Shown here piece after piece: positions 7,045-14,753 of a stretch of DNA of 20,760 bases (the stretch's first letter is position 1; every line of letters starts with the position of its first letter). Below the pieces are notes generated by a model. The model saw nothing but the letters and a program-made list of their open reading frames with translations, was not told where the DNA came from and did not search any database. The stretch is from positions 1-20,760 of the forward strand of contig CAKUJA010000041.1 of the NCBI GenBank assembly GCA_934661135.1, in the 5' to 3' direction. The position numbers and the translations under genes were made by a program. This DNA comes from an uncultured Oscillospiraceae bacterium (GTDB taxonomy: Bacteria > Bacillota > Clostridia > Oscillospirales > Oscillospiraceae).

Positions 7045-8058
7045 ATGAAAGCAGCAGTTTTTTACGGAAAGCATGACATCCGTCTGGAAGATCACCCCAT
7101 CGCCGACCCAAAACCCGGTGAGGTTCAAATCCGCGTGAAGGCCGCCGGCGTCTGCGGCACCGACCTGCACATCTACGAGGGCGCGCAGGGCGCCACCGAG
7201 TGCAACCCGCCCGTCGTGCTCGGCCATGAGTTCAGCGGCGTCGTCGAGAAGATCGGCGAAGGCGTCACCGAAGTCAAGGTCGGCGACCATGTCACGATTG
7301 ACCCCAACATCAGCTGCAACGGCTGTCACTATTGCCGCAAGGGAAAGCCGCATCTCTGCACGCACCTTGCCGCGACCGGCGTTAACTACGACGGCGGCTT
7401 CGCTGAGTTCTGCAATGTGCTTGAACGTCAGGTGTTTGTGCTGCCGAAGGAGCTGCCGTTTGAAATCGGCGCGCTCTGCGAGCCGGTTGGCTGCTGCCTG
7501 CACGGTATCGATCTGGCCAACATTCAGGTGGGCGACGTTGTGATGATTATTGGCGGCGGCCCGATCGGCATGATTATGATGCAGCTCGCCCAGATCGCGG
7601 GGGCATCGAAGATGATCGTTGTCGAGCCGCTGGAGGAAAAGCGTGCGCTGGCCAAGAAGCACGGCGCCGATCTCGTCATCGACCCGATGCATGAGGATGT
7701 CAAAGCTGTTTTGGAGGAAAACGGCATTGTGGATGTTGCCGTGGTCATCGAGTGCGTCGGCCGTAAGGAAACGATGCTCAACGCCATCGACTATGCCGGC
7801 CGCGGTGGAAAGGCAGTCCTCTTTGGTCTCACGCCGCCCGACTGCGTGATCCCCTTCATGCCGTTCCAGGCGTTCCAGAAGGAACTGACCGTTGTCGCTT
7901 CCTTCACGAACCAGTATTCCCATGGCCGGGCGGCAGAGCTGATCAGCTCCGGCCGACTGCATCTGGAGGACATCATCTCCGATGTCTTTGCGCTGGATGA
8001 CATCCAGAAGGCGTTTGATCTGAAGGTTCGCAAGGGCAAGGCGATCATTAAGCCGTAA
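7045..8058 (+). CDS. Zinc-dependent NAD-type alcohol/polyol dehydrogenase 1 (MDR family)
   Basis: Medium-chain dehydrogenase/reductase of the sorbitol/threonine dehydrogenase type, 337 aa. Catalytic zinc ligands are C37 (GVCGTDLH), H61-E62 (GHEF) and probably E146 (LCEPVGC). The structural zinc lobe is complete with C91, C94, C97 and C105. The Rossmann motif is GGGPIG (169-174), and the acidic residue at the end of the next strand (VVEPLEEKR) favours NAD over NADP. It should oxidise a secondary alcohol of a sugar or polyol, or reduce a ketone, in the cytosol. AAGGAGAG precedes the ATG; the gap to the permease is only 16 nt. A second, clearly different MDR enzyme lies two genes downstream, so two separate redox steps or an oxidation/reduction pair are likely. 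Substrate is unknown. Confidence 0.93.
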   Translation: MKAAVFYGKHDIRLEDHPIADPKPGEVQIRVKAAGVCGTDLHIYEGAQGATECNPPVVLGHEFSGVVEKIGEGVTEVKVGDHVTIDPNISCNGCHYCRKGKPHLCTHLAATGVNYDGGFAEFCNVLERQVFVLPKELPFEIGALCEPVGCCLHGIDLANIQVGDVVMIIGGGPIGMIMMQLAQIAGASKMIVVEPLEEKRALAKKHGADLVIDPMHEDVKAVLEENGIVDVAVVIECVGRKETMLNAIDYAGRGGKAVLFGLTPPDCVIPFMPFQAFQKELTVVASFTNQYSHGRAAELISSGRLHLEDIISDVFALDDIQKAFDLKVRKGKAIIKP

Positions 8059-8070
8059 GGAGGGCGTACC

Positions 8071-8901
8071 ATGGAACAGATCCTTCATGTCGACGTGCAG
8101 GAACCGGCTGTCCTGCTTGCGGCGGACATTGTGTATAGCCAGAAGCAGGAGTGGTGCGGCGGCAAATACCGCCAGCTCAAATGCTCCCTGCTCAAGCCGC
8201 GTGCCCACTACCCCTACGATGATAAGCAGGCGCGCTATCCCCTGCTGGTATTCCTTTGCGGCGGCTCATTTGCCGAGGTCGACCGCAATCTCTGGATGCC
8301 GGAGCTGACCTACTTCGCCAAGCATGGTTGGGCCGTGCTCGGTGTGGATTACAGCACGATTCAGCTCACGGACTGGCCCGATCAGCTCACCGACGTCAAG
8401 GCAGCCATCCGCTATGCCCGCGCGCACGCGGAGGAGTTCTGTATCGACCCCGACCGCATTGCGGTTATGGGAGAATCCGCCGGCGGCTATTTGAGCCTGC
8501 TTGCCGGGTGTACGAACGGCGACGCGCGCTATGACATAGGCGACTATTTGGAACAGTCCAGTGCGGTCGGCGCAGTTGTCGCGTGGTATCCGGTCACCGA
8601 AATACAGAGGCTCTGCAAGGAGCCGTTTGAAAAGACGCATATGCCGCCCTTCACGGCGAATTACCCCGATTTGCCCGGCCTGATGACTCCGGCCATGCCG
8701 GCCACGATGCTGCTGCATGGGAGCGGCGATACGCTCGTCCCCTGCACGCACAGCCGCATTCTCTATGAGGCCTTGCAGAAAAACGGCGTCGACAGTGACC
8801 TCTATCTGATCAACGGCGCCAATCATGCCGACCATCCCTTTGTGCAGGAATCAGTCAAGGCGCTGATTTTGAAGTTCCTCAACGACAAACTCGGCGGATA
8901 A
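8071..8901 (+). CDS. Alpha/beta hydrolase, carboxylesterase-like (BD-FAE/Abhydrolase_3 type)
   Basis: Predicted cytosolic serine esterase, 276 aa, without signal peptide. The nucleophile elbow is GESAGG with S136; the catalytic Asp is D220 in HGSGDTLVP and the His is H252 in GANHADH, a complete triad in the right order and spacing. The oxyanion region is CGGSF (63-67) in place of the usual HGGGF. The sequence VKAAIRYARAHAEEFCIDPDRIAVMGESAGG is typical of hormone-sensitive-lipase-like and feruloyl/acetyl esterases. Context suggests it deacylates the imported sugar or an acylated pathway intermediate, or opens a lactone made by a dehydrogenase. AAGGAGGG precedes the ATG, 12 nt after the previous stop. 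The class is certain; the substrate is inference. Confidence 0.9.
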   Translation: MEQILHVDVQEPAVLLAADIVYSQKQEWCGGKYRQLKCSLLKPRAHYPYDDKQARYPLLVFLCGGSFAEVDRNLWMPELTYFAKHGWAVLGVDYSTIQLTDWPDQLTDVKAAIRYARAHAEEFCIDPDRIAVMGESAGGYLSLLAGCTNGDARYDIGDYLEQSSAVGAVVAWYPVTEIQRLCKEPFEKTHMPPFTANYPDLPGLMTPAMPATMLLHGSGDTLVPCTHSRILYEALQKNGVDSDLYLINGANHADHPFVQESVKALILKFLNDKLGG

Positions 8902-8913
8902 GGAGAAACTCTT

Positions 8914-9939
8914 ATGTTACAGGAAGTTATGACCGCCCCGAAAACCATCACCTTCCGTGATATTCCCGTTCCGGAGCCAGGCCCCGGCCAGGTGCAGATA
9001 AAGATGATGCGGATCGGCGTCTGCGGTTCCGATATTCACGTCTACCATGGCAAGCATCCGTTTACCAAATATCCGGTCACGCAGGGACATGAGGTCTCCG
9101 GCGTCATCACCAAGCTCGGCGAGGGCGTCACGGGTCTCGCGGTCGGCCAGCGGGCGACCATCGAGCCGCAGGTCTTTTGCGGCAAGTGCTACTGCTGCAC
9201 GCACGGCAAATATAACCTCTGCGAGGATCTGAAGGTCATGGGGTTCCAGACCACCGGCGCCGCCAGCGAGTATTTTGTCGTTGATCAGTCGAAGGTTACG
9301 CTGCTGCCCGAGGGGATGTCGTTCGATGCCGGCGCGATGATTGAGCCTACCGCCGTTGCCGTCCATGCGGCCAAGCGGGCGGGAGATCTCACCGGCCTGA
9401 AAGTTGCCGTGCTCGGCGCGGGGCCGATCGGCATTCTCGTTTCGCAGGCGGTCAAGGCATTCGGCGCGTCCGAGGTGCTCATCGGCGATATCAGCGAATA
9501 CCGGCTTGAACTTGCCAAGCGCTGCGGCGCGGACTATGTCAGCAATACCGGCAGAACCACGCTCGGCGATGCCATGATCGAAGCCTTCGGCCCTGACAAG
9601 GCTGACGTGATCTACGACTGCGCGGGCAACGATATCACGATGGGACAGGCCATCGCCGGGGCGCGCAAGGGCAGCACCATTATTCTTGTCGCGGTATTTG
9701 CCGGGATGGCCAAGGTCGACCTCGCTGTGCTCAACGACCACGAGCTAGACCTGAACACCACGATGATGTACCGCCACGAGGACTATGTGGACGCGATCGC
9801 CTGCGTCAACGACGGACGCATCCGGCTCGAGCCGCTTATGAGCAAACATTTTGCCTTCCGCGATTATCAGAAGGCATACGAATATATCGATGCGAACCGC
9901 GAAACCACGATGAAGGTTTTGATTGATATTCAGGAGTGA
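8914..9939 (+). CDS. Zinc-dependent NAD-type alcohol/polyol dehydrogenase 2 (MDR family)
   Basis: Second MDR enzyme of the operon, 341 aa, of sorbitol/L-iditol/threonine dehydrogenase type. Catalytic zinc ligands: C37 (GVCGSDIHVY), H59-E60 (GHEVSG) and a later Glu in MIEPTAVAVHA. Structural zinc: C89, C92, C95, C103. Rossmann motif GAGPIG, followed by LIGDISEYR whose Asp indicates NAD(H). It differs from dehydrogenase 1 along its length, so it is not a recent duplicate and probably has another substrate or acts at another carbon. The SD AAGGAGA lies 12 nt after the esterase stop. A plausible pairing is oxidation of the imported polyol or sugar by one enzyme and reduction of a product ketone by the other, recycling NADH (inference). 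Confidence 0.93.
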   Translation: MLQEVMTAPKTITFRDIPVPEPGPGQVQIKMMRIGVCGSDIHVYHGKHPFTKYPVTQGHEVSGVITKLGEGVTGLAVGQRATIEPQVFCGKCYCCTHGKYNLCEDLKVMGFQTTGAASEYFVVDQSKVTLLPEGMSFDAGAMIEPTAVAVHAAKRAGDLTGLKVAVLGAGPIGILVSQAVKAFGASEVLIGDISEYRLELAKRCGADYVSNTGRTTLGDAMIEAFGPDKADVIYDCAGNDITMGQAIAGARKGSTIILVAVFAGMAKVDLAVLNDHELDLNTTMMYRHEDYVDAIACVNDGRIRLEPLMSKHFAFRDYQKAYEYIDANRETTMKVLIDIQE

Positions 9940-9944
9940 TACAT

Positions 9945-10331
9945 ATGGAGTTCAAACAATATTGCACCGGTGTCCAGCATATCGGACTGCCGACACTGGA
10001 TATGGCGGCGACGCTGGCGTTCTATCAGGGACTTGGCTTCACGATTGCCTATGAGACTGTCAACGGCGGCTGCCGCGTGGTATTTCTCCGCCTTGGCAGC
10101 CTGACGATCGAGACCTATGAAAGTCCCGACGCGGTCCAGTCTGTCGGCGCGATTGCCCATGTAGCGCTGAATGTCACGGATGTCGACGCCGTCTGGAAGC
10201 TGGCCAATCAGACCGGTCTCCGGCTGCTCGATCCGGAAATCCGCTTCCTGCCGTTCTGGGAAAAGGGCACGCGCTTCTTCAACGTCCTCGGCCCCAACGG
10301 AGAGATCGTGGAGTTCAGCCAGATTTTATAG
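9945..10331 (+). CDS. VOC-superfamily (glyoxalase/dioxygenase fold) protein
   Basis: Small metal-binding protein of 128 aa with two beta-alpha-beta-beta-beta modules. Candidate metal ligands occupy the four standard positions: H12 (VQHIGLP), E56 (TIETYE), H72 (AHVALNV) and E123 (EIVEFSQ). The short form is typical of glyoxalase I-like isomerases, epimerases and lyases; in an anaerobe a dioxygenase role is unlikely. In sugar operons such proteins may isomerise or epimerise an alpha-hydroxy-keto intermediate. The ATG at 9945 is chosen because AGGAG (9932-9936) is 8 nt upstream; a GTG at 9936 would add three residues but lies on the SD itself. It is 5 nt after the preceding stop and 8 nt before the kinase, so translation is coupled. 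The function in this pathway is unknown. Confidence 0.85.
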   Translation: MEFKQYCTGVQHIGLPTLDMAATLAFYQGLGFTIAYETVNGGCRVVFLRLGSLTIETYESPDAVQSVGAIAHVALNVTDVDAVWKLANQTGLRLLDPEIRFLPFWEKGTRFFNVLGPNGEIVEFSQIL

Positions 10332-10339
10332 GAGGCGCT

Positions 10340-11305
10340 ATGTTCGACATTATCGCTATGGGCGAAACGCTCATTGATTTTACGCCCGCCGGCTGCGAGG
10401 CCAACGGTTCGCCACTGTTTGCGCAGAACCCCGGCGGTGCGCCGGCCAATGTGCTGGCACAGGCCGCGCGTCTCGGCGCAAAGACGGCCTTTATGGGCAT
10501 GGTCGGTAAGGACGGCTTCGGTGCGTTCCTGCGCGGCATCATGCAGCGCAGCGGCATTGATACCACCGGTCTGCTCGAAACCGACGGCGCGCATACCACG
10601 CTGGCCTTCGTCCAGCTCGACGAGCAGGGCGACCGTTCATTCTCATTCTACCGCAAGCCGGGCGCAGATGTGCTGCTCCGGCCGGAGGATGTGGATGTCA
10701 GCCGCATCCGCGACGCGCACATTTTCCATTTCGGTTCCCTCTCGCTGACCGATGAGCCGATCCGCTCCGCGACCCACCGCGCGGTGGAAGCGGCGCGCGA
10801 AGCCGGCTGCATCATCAGCTATGACCCGAACTACCGCCCACCGCTCTGGCCTTCGGAAGCGGAGGCAAAGGCGCAGATGGCCTCGATGCTGCCGTATGTC
10901 GATGTGCTCAAGGTCTCTGAGGAGGAGATGCTATTGCTCACCGGCGACAGCAACCCCGAAACCGCGACGAAGCACTTTACGGAGCTAGGCATCTCGCTCG
11001 TGCTCGTCTCGATGGGCGAGATGGGCGCCTGTTACCGCTGCGGCGATGAATTCGGCCATATTCCGGCATTCCCGGTTCATGCTGTCGATACCAACGGCGC
11101 GGGCGACAGCTTCCTCGGCGCGATTCTCTACTGCCTACGTGGTAAGCGGCGCGAGGAGCTGCGCATGATGCACAGCGGTGAGCTACAGGAGCTAGTCACT
11201 TACGGCAACGCTGCCGGCGCGCTGACTACGACGGCGTACGGTGCGATCCCGGCCATGCCGGATGCAGGCCAAATTGCCGGACGCCTGCAAAAGGCGTCGG
11301 TATAA
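10340..11305 (+). CDS. PfkB-family carbohydrate kinase (fructokinase-like)
   Basis: ATP-dependent sugar kinase, 321 aa, a normal ribokinase-superfamily length. N-terminal GETLIDF; substrate-binding signature NPGGAPANVLAQAARLG (GGAPAN at 32-37) with FMGMVGKDGFG; C-terminal nucleotide site and catalytic base in DTNGAGDSFLGAIL, with D250 starting the motif and D256 as the base. The GGAPANVA-type start and ISYDPNYRPPLW are most like fructokinase (ScrK) and 2-keto-3-deoxygluconate kinases rather than ribokinase. It would trap the imported or modified sugar as a phosphate ester. TAGGAGGC overlaps the VOC stop region. A hairpin separates it from the GRE gene. Which hydroxyl and which sugar are phosphorylated cannot be decided from sequence. 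Confidence 0.93.
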   Translation: MFDIIAMGETLIDFTPAGCEANGSPLFAQNPGGAPANVLAQAARLGAKTAFMGMVGKDGFGAFLRGIMQRSGIDTTGLLETDGAHTTLAFVQLDEQGDRSFSFYRKPGADVLLRPEDVDVSRIRDAHIFHFGSLSLTDEPIRSATHRAVEAAREAGCIISYDPNYRPPLWPSEAEAKAQMASMLPYVDVLKVSEEEMLLLTGDSNPETATKHFTELGISLVLVSMGEMGACYRCGDEFGHIPAFPVHAVDTNGAGDSFLGAILYCLRGKRREELRMMHSGELQELVTYGNAAGALTTTAYGAIPAMPDAGQIAGRLQKASV

Positions 11306-11314
11306 CGATTCCTG

Positions 11315-11345
11315 ATGAGCCGGTGGCAGACGTGCCCCGGCTCAT
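11315..11345 (+). other. Intercistronic hairpin between the kinase and GRE genes
   Basis: Stem ATGAGCCGG/CCGGCTCAT (11315-11323 with 11337-11345) is extended after one bulged T by GGCA/TGCC closing a GACG loop. It is followed by TTCATTCATTC, T-rich but not a T run. It could be a leaky terminator or a processing/stability element that sets GRE expression apart from the genes before it. Confidence 0.55.
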
Positions 11346-11372
11346 TTCATTCATTCGGAAAGGAGCCGAACC

Positions 11373-13715
11373 ATGTACTGGAAAGAAGCCTATAAAATCC
11401 GCACGAAGGCGTCTTACGACGGCTATGATACCATCTATAACAACGAACCGCGTCTCAATTTCCACGAGCTGCTCGACCATATGGAGGCCTTTACGCAGGT
11501 CTACTGCGCCTGCAAGGACGATCCCCCTGCCATCCGCGAGGCGAAATGCCTTGATGCGCAGTTCCCGCAGATCATGCTGAACATCATGCCGAACGATCTG
11601 TTCTGCGGCCGTGCAGACATCTTCCCGCTGGGCATGAACGCGCAGTATATCAACAGCGAGTGGGGGTTCGCGATGAACTTCGACTGGTTCGATGAAAAAA
11701 TCGCCGACCCCACGATCCCGCAGACCGACCGCGACCGGCTGCGCGCCCTGCGCGAGTTTTGGACAGATCGGACGAGCACCAAGAAATTCCTCGCAGAGAT
11801 GGATCCGACGGACAAGGTCTATCTGGTCACCGGCGGCGTGGCCGACGGCTCAGTACTCGATCTGGCGCACTTCCCACACGCGGCAACTGCGTTGCAACGC
11901 GTGGCGGGCATCTTCCTCGACTATCACAAGCTGCTCGACTACGGCCTGATGGGACTCTATCATCTCACTGAGCAGAAGCAGCGCGAGCATCCGGAGCATG
12001 ACCCGAATTTCTACAAGGGCATCCGTATGGCGCTGAAAACCATCATCAAAACGCTCGACTGGTATGCCGGTCAGGCCGACAAACTAGCCGCACAGGAGGG
12101 GACGGATGTCCGCCGCGCCGACCTACTGGAGATGGCACGGATCTGCCGCAAGCTCGAAACCGACAAGCCGGAGACCTTCCGCGAAGCGATTCAGCTCGTT
12201 ATCATCTATACCATCATCGATGGCGCCCGCGAGTGGGGGCGCATGGATGACTATCTCGCGCTCTATTATCAGCGCGATCTCCAGTCCGGCCTGATCGACG
12301 AGGAGGAAGCCATCCGCCTGCTCACGAGCTTTTGGCGGCTGATGATCGTCAAGGAACAGGTTACCGATGACCGTGTGATTATCGGCGGCCTTGGTCGCAA
12401 ATATCCGAAGGAGGCCGATGAGCTGGCGCTCGTCATCATGGAGGTCTCCCGCCGCGTGCGCGACATCGTTCCTCAGCTCACGCTTCGGATGCACGAGGGC
12501 ATGGATTCGCGCCTGTATGCAAAGGCGCTCGAGTGCATCGGCGAGGGTACAACCTATCCCATGCTCTATCAGGATGAGAACATTATCCCCGGCGTCATGC
12601 GTGTGTTCGGCATCGACTATGACGCGGCGCTGAATTGGATGCCGCTCGGCTGCGGCGAGTTTACGATCGACCACGGCATCATCGTCAGTCCCAACTCCGT
12701 ACTCAACATGGCCAACGTCCTCTGGGGCACGATCAATGGCGGCTACGATTCTACCGGCTGCTACCGCATGACCCCGAACAGCACCAGTCTGACCGATTAC
12801 AAAACGTTCAACGAACTCTGGGACGCCTATTGCAAAAATGTCGAGTTCCTGACGGATGTCAGCGCCCGCAACCATTCCCGCGGCTATGAGATTATCGCCG
12901 AGGATATGTCGCTCAACCTGCATAATCTGCTCTATGACGGCTGCCTGGACAAGGGACGCGGCGTCATCAGCGGCGGCTGCGTGAAGTGCGGCGGCAGCGA
13001 TGAAATCTACGGCATTGTCACCTGTTCCGACTCGCTCTATGCCATCAAAAAGTGCGTCTACGAGGACAAGACAATCTCCGCTGAGAAGCTCCTTGCGGCG
13101 CTCAAGGCCAACTTCGTCGGCTATGAGGATATCCGCGCGCAGCTTCTTGCCGTTGACAAGTTTGGCAACGACCTGGAAGAAGTCGACGATATGATGAAGG
13201 CCGTCCATGAGATGGTCTGCTACAAGATGCTTGCCATCTCCGGCAAATACTACGGCTTGGACTGCTTCGGCATGGTTAACATCAACAACCGCGACAACAC
13301 CACCTATGGCCGCAATACCGGCGCCACGCCCGACGGCCGTCTCGCTGGCGACTCGCTCTCCAACGCCAATAACCCAACTGCCGGCATGGATAAAAACGGC
13401 GTGACTGCGTTCATCAATTCCCTGCTCAAGGCGCGCGGCGACATCCATTTCGGCACCGTGCAGAACATGAAGTTCTCCAAGGACACCTTCAACGGAATGC
13501 GCCAGACCGTCATCGTTCCGCTGCTCCAGTCATATTTTGGTCGCGGCGGCACGCAGGCGATGATCAACGTTCTTGGCCGCGAGGATCTGGAAAACGCCCG
13601 CAAGACGCCGGAAAAATACGCGAACCTGATTGTGCGCGTCGGCGGCTTCAGCGCACGCTATGTGGAGCTGCCCGACGATGTTCAGCTCGATATTCTCAAC
13701 CGCACGCTCAACTGA
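11373..13715 (+). CDS. Glycyl radical enzyme of the PFL/dehydratase superfamily, unknown substrate
   Basis: Oxygen-sensitive radical enzyme, 780 aa, close to the usual 780-850. The glycyl radical loop is intact: RVGGFSARYV with the radical Gly at 758, 22 residues from the C terminus. The thiyl-radical site is NWMPLGCGEF: Cys427 and, two residues on, Glu429, corresponding to the Cys/Glu pair of C-O, C-N and C-S cleaving GRE eliminases and not to the Cys-Cys pair of pyruvate formate-lyase. Other hallmarks: GATPDGRLAGD, GMDKNGVTAFINSLLKA, QNMKFSK and QAMINVLGREDLENARKTPEKYANL. The ATG has GGAG upstream. The 15-nt gap to the activase confirms a pair. Context predicts radical dehydration, ring opening or other elimination on a sugar or polyol (phosphate). 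The GCGEF motif deviates from the GCVEP that I associate with glycerol, choline and hydroxyproline enzymes, so I assign no known reaction. Confidence 0.93.
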   Translation: MYWKEAYKIRTKASYDGYDTIYNNEPRLNFHELLDHMEAFTQVYCACKDDPPAIREAKCLDAQFPQIMLNIMPNDLFCGRADIFPLGMNAQYINSEWGFAMNFDWFDEKIADPTIPQTDRDRLRALREFWTDRTSTKKFLAEMDPTDKVYLVTGGVADGSVLDLAHFPHAATALQRVAGIFLDYHKLLDYGLMGLYHLTEQKQREHPEHDPNFYKGIRMALKTIIKTLDWYAGQADKLAAQEGTDVRRADLLEMARICRKLETDKPETFREAIQLVIIYTIIDGAREWGRMDDYLALYYQRDLQSGLIDEEEAIRLLTSFWRLMIVKEQVTDDRVIIGGLGRKYPKEADELALVIMEVSRRVRDIVPQLTLRMHEGMDSRLYAKALECIGEGTTYPMLYQDENIIPGVMRVFGIDYDAALNWMPLGCGEFTIDHGIIVSPNSVLNMANVLWGTINGGYDSTGCYRMTPNSTSLTDYKTFNELWDAYCKNVEFLTDVSARNHSRGYEIIAEDMSLNLHNLLYDGCLDKGRGVISGGCVKCGGSDEIYGIVTCSDSLYAIKKCVYEDKTISAEKLLAALKANFVGYEDIRAQLLAVDKFGNDLEEVDDMMKAVHEMVCYKMLAISGKYYGLDCFGMVNINNRDNTTYGRNTGATPDGRLAGDSLSNANNPTAGMDKNGVTAFINSLLKARGDIHFGTVQNMKFSKDTFNGMRQTVIVPLLQSYFGRGGTQAMINVLGREDLENARKTPEKYANLIVRVGGFSARYVELPDDVQLDILNRTLN

Positions 13716-13730
13716 TGCGGGGGTGTTGCC

Positions 13731-14639
13731 ATGGAAGAACTGACCGTATTTGACATCCAGCGCTTCGCCCTGCACGACGGCCCTGGCATCCGCACTACCG
13801 TCTTTCTCAAAGGCTGTCCGCTGAACTGTCTTTGGTGCCACAACCCGGAGTCCAAGCGGCCGCAGCCGCAGCTCAGCTTTCTGGAGAAAAACTGCGTGTC
13901 CTGTCGCCGCTGCCAGTCGGTTTGCCCCCGTCAGGTGCACTTGTTTGACACAGAAGGGCGGCATCATGTGGAGTTCGGCCGCTGCATCCGCTGCGGCGCG
14001 TGCGCCAAGGCTTGCCTGAGGCATGCGCTGAAGCTCTTCGGGATGGCCATGACGCCGGATGAGATTTTGCAGGTCGTTGTCAAAGACCGCGACTTTTACG
14101 AGCGGAGCGGCGGCGGACTGACCGTCAGCGGCGGCGAGCCGATGCTGCAATTTGACGGCCTTCTCGCGCTGCTCCAGCAGGCAAAGGCGGAAGGGTTGCA
14201 CGTCTGTCTTGATACCTCCGGGCAGGCGCCCACGGAGCGCTACGCGCAGATTGCGCCGTATGTCGACTGTTTTCTGTTCGACTATAAGCTGACTGGAGAA
14301 GCGCTGCACAAGCAGTATACCGGCGTGGGGCAGACGTTGATCCTGCAAAATCTGGAATGGTTATGCACACATGGCTGTCACATGATTCTGCGCTGCCCGA
14401 TGATTCCGGGGGTCAACCTGTTCCCGGCGCACTATGACGCGATTGCCACGCTCTCCCGGCGCTACGACGCGATCAAGGCCGTCAACCTCATGCCCTATCA
14501 CGATATGGCGAAGGGCAAGGCGGCGCAGATCGGGGAAGCCTATGCCCTCTCCGAGGTCAAAACCATGAGCGCGGAGCAGACGGATGCGCTCTACGCAGAG
14601 CTTGCCGCGCGCGGCTGCCGTAATTTGAGCCGATCTTGA
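13731..14639 (+). CDS. Glycyl radical enzyme activase (radical SAM, PflA-type with two extra 4Fe-4S clusters)
   Basis: Installs the glycyl radical on the preceding enzyme using S-adenosylmethionine, 302 aa. The radical SAM triad is CPLNCLWC with C29, C33 and C36 inside the conserved HDGPGIRTTVFLKGC. A ferredoxin-like insert carries two auxiliary cluster motifs: C55-C58-C61-C65 (CVSCRRCQSVCP) and C85-C88-C91-C95 (CIRCGACAKAC). This insert is present in activases of GRE eliminases and absent from classical PFL activase, supporting a non-PFL role for the partner. SAM-binding GGEP occurs in LTVSGGEPMLQF, and DTSGQAP and LFDYK follow. A GGGGGTG motif precedes the ATG 15 nt after the GRE stop. It is the last gene of the operon, before a strong terminator. 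Confidence 0.95.
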   Translation: MEELTVFDIQRFALHDGPGIRTTVFLKGCPLNCLWCHNPESKRPQPQLSFLEKNCVSCRRCQSVCPRQVHLFDTEGRHHVEFGRCIRCGACAKACLRHALKLFGMAMTPDEILQVVVKDRDFYERSGGGLTVSGGEPMLQFDGLLALLQQAKAEGLHVCLDTSGQAPTERYAQIAPYVDCFLFDYKLTGEALHKQYTGVGQTLILQNLEWLCTHGCHMILRCPMIPGVNLFPAHYDAIATLSRRYDAIKAVNLMPYHDMAKGKAAQIGEAYALSEVKTMSAEQTDALYAELAARGCRNLSRS

Positions 14640-14649
14640 GGAAACCGAC

Positions 14650-14690
14650 AAAAAAGCCTTGAATCCGACATGGATTCAAGGCTTTTTTCT
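14650..14690. terminator. Strong bidirectional rho-independent terminator ending the operon
   Basis: A perfect 17-bp stem formed by A6 then GCCTTGAATCC (14650-14666) and its complement ending in T6 (14672-14688), with the 5-nt loop GACAT. It starts 11 nt after the activase stop. The A-run and T-run let it work in both directions. Confidence 0.95.
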
Positions 14691-14718
14691 ATGACAACCG
14701 CGTTGGATGTGATATAAT
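14691..14718 (+). promoter_or_regulatory. Extended -10 promoter for the phosphodiesterase gene
   Basis: Perfect -10 TATAAT at 14713-14718 with the extended TGN motif (TGA at 14710-14712) and a -35-like ATGACA at 14691-14696, 16-nt spacer. It directly follows the operon terminator and gives a leader of about 30 nt. Confidence 0.85.
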
Positions 14719-14753
14719 GGCTTTATACAAATTGATCAGTTAGGAGAAGTTCT

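Noticed and set aside
6952..8208. 418-codon minus-strand ORF opposite dehydrogenase 1
   Set aside because: Antisense of a gene with full zinc and Rossmann motifs; no recognisable domain, His/Asp/Arg-rich artefact composition.
12123..13448. 441-codon minus-strand ORF opposite the glycyl radical enzyme
   Set aside because: Antisense shadow of a motif-complete GRE; low-complexity Ala/Val/Asp/His composition and no SD or domain.
11373..13715. Pyruvate formate-lyase (pflB) as the identity of the GRE
   Set aside because: PFL needs adjacent active-site cysteines; here there is a Cys-Gly-Glu motif and the activase has the two-cluster insert absent from the classical PFL activase.
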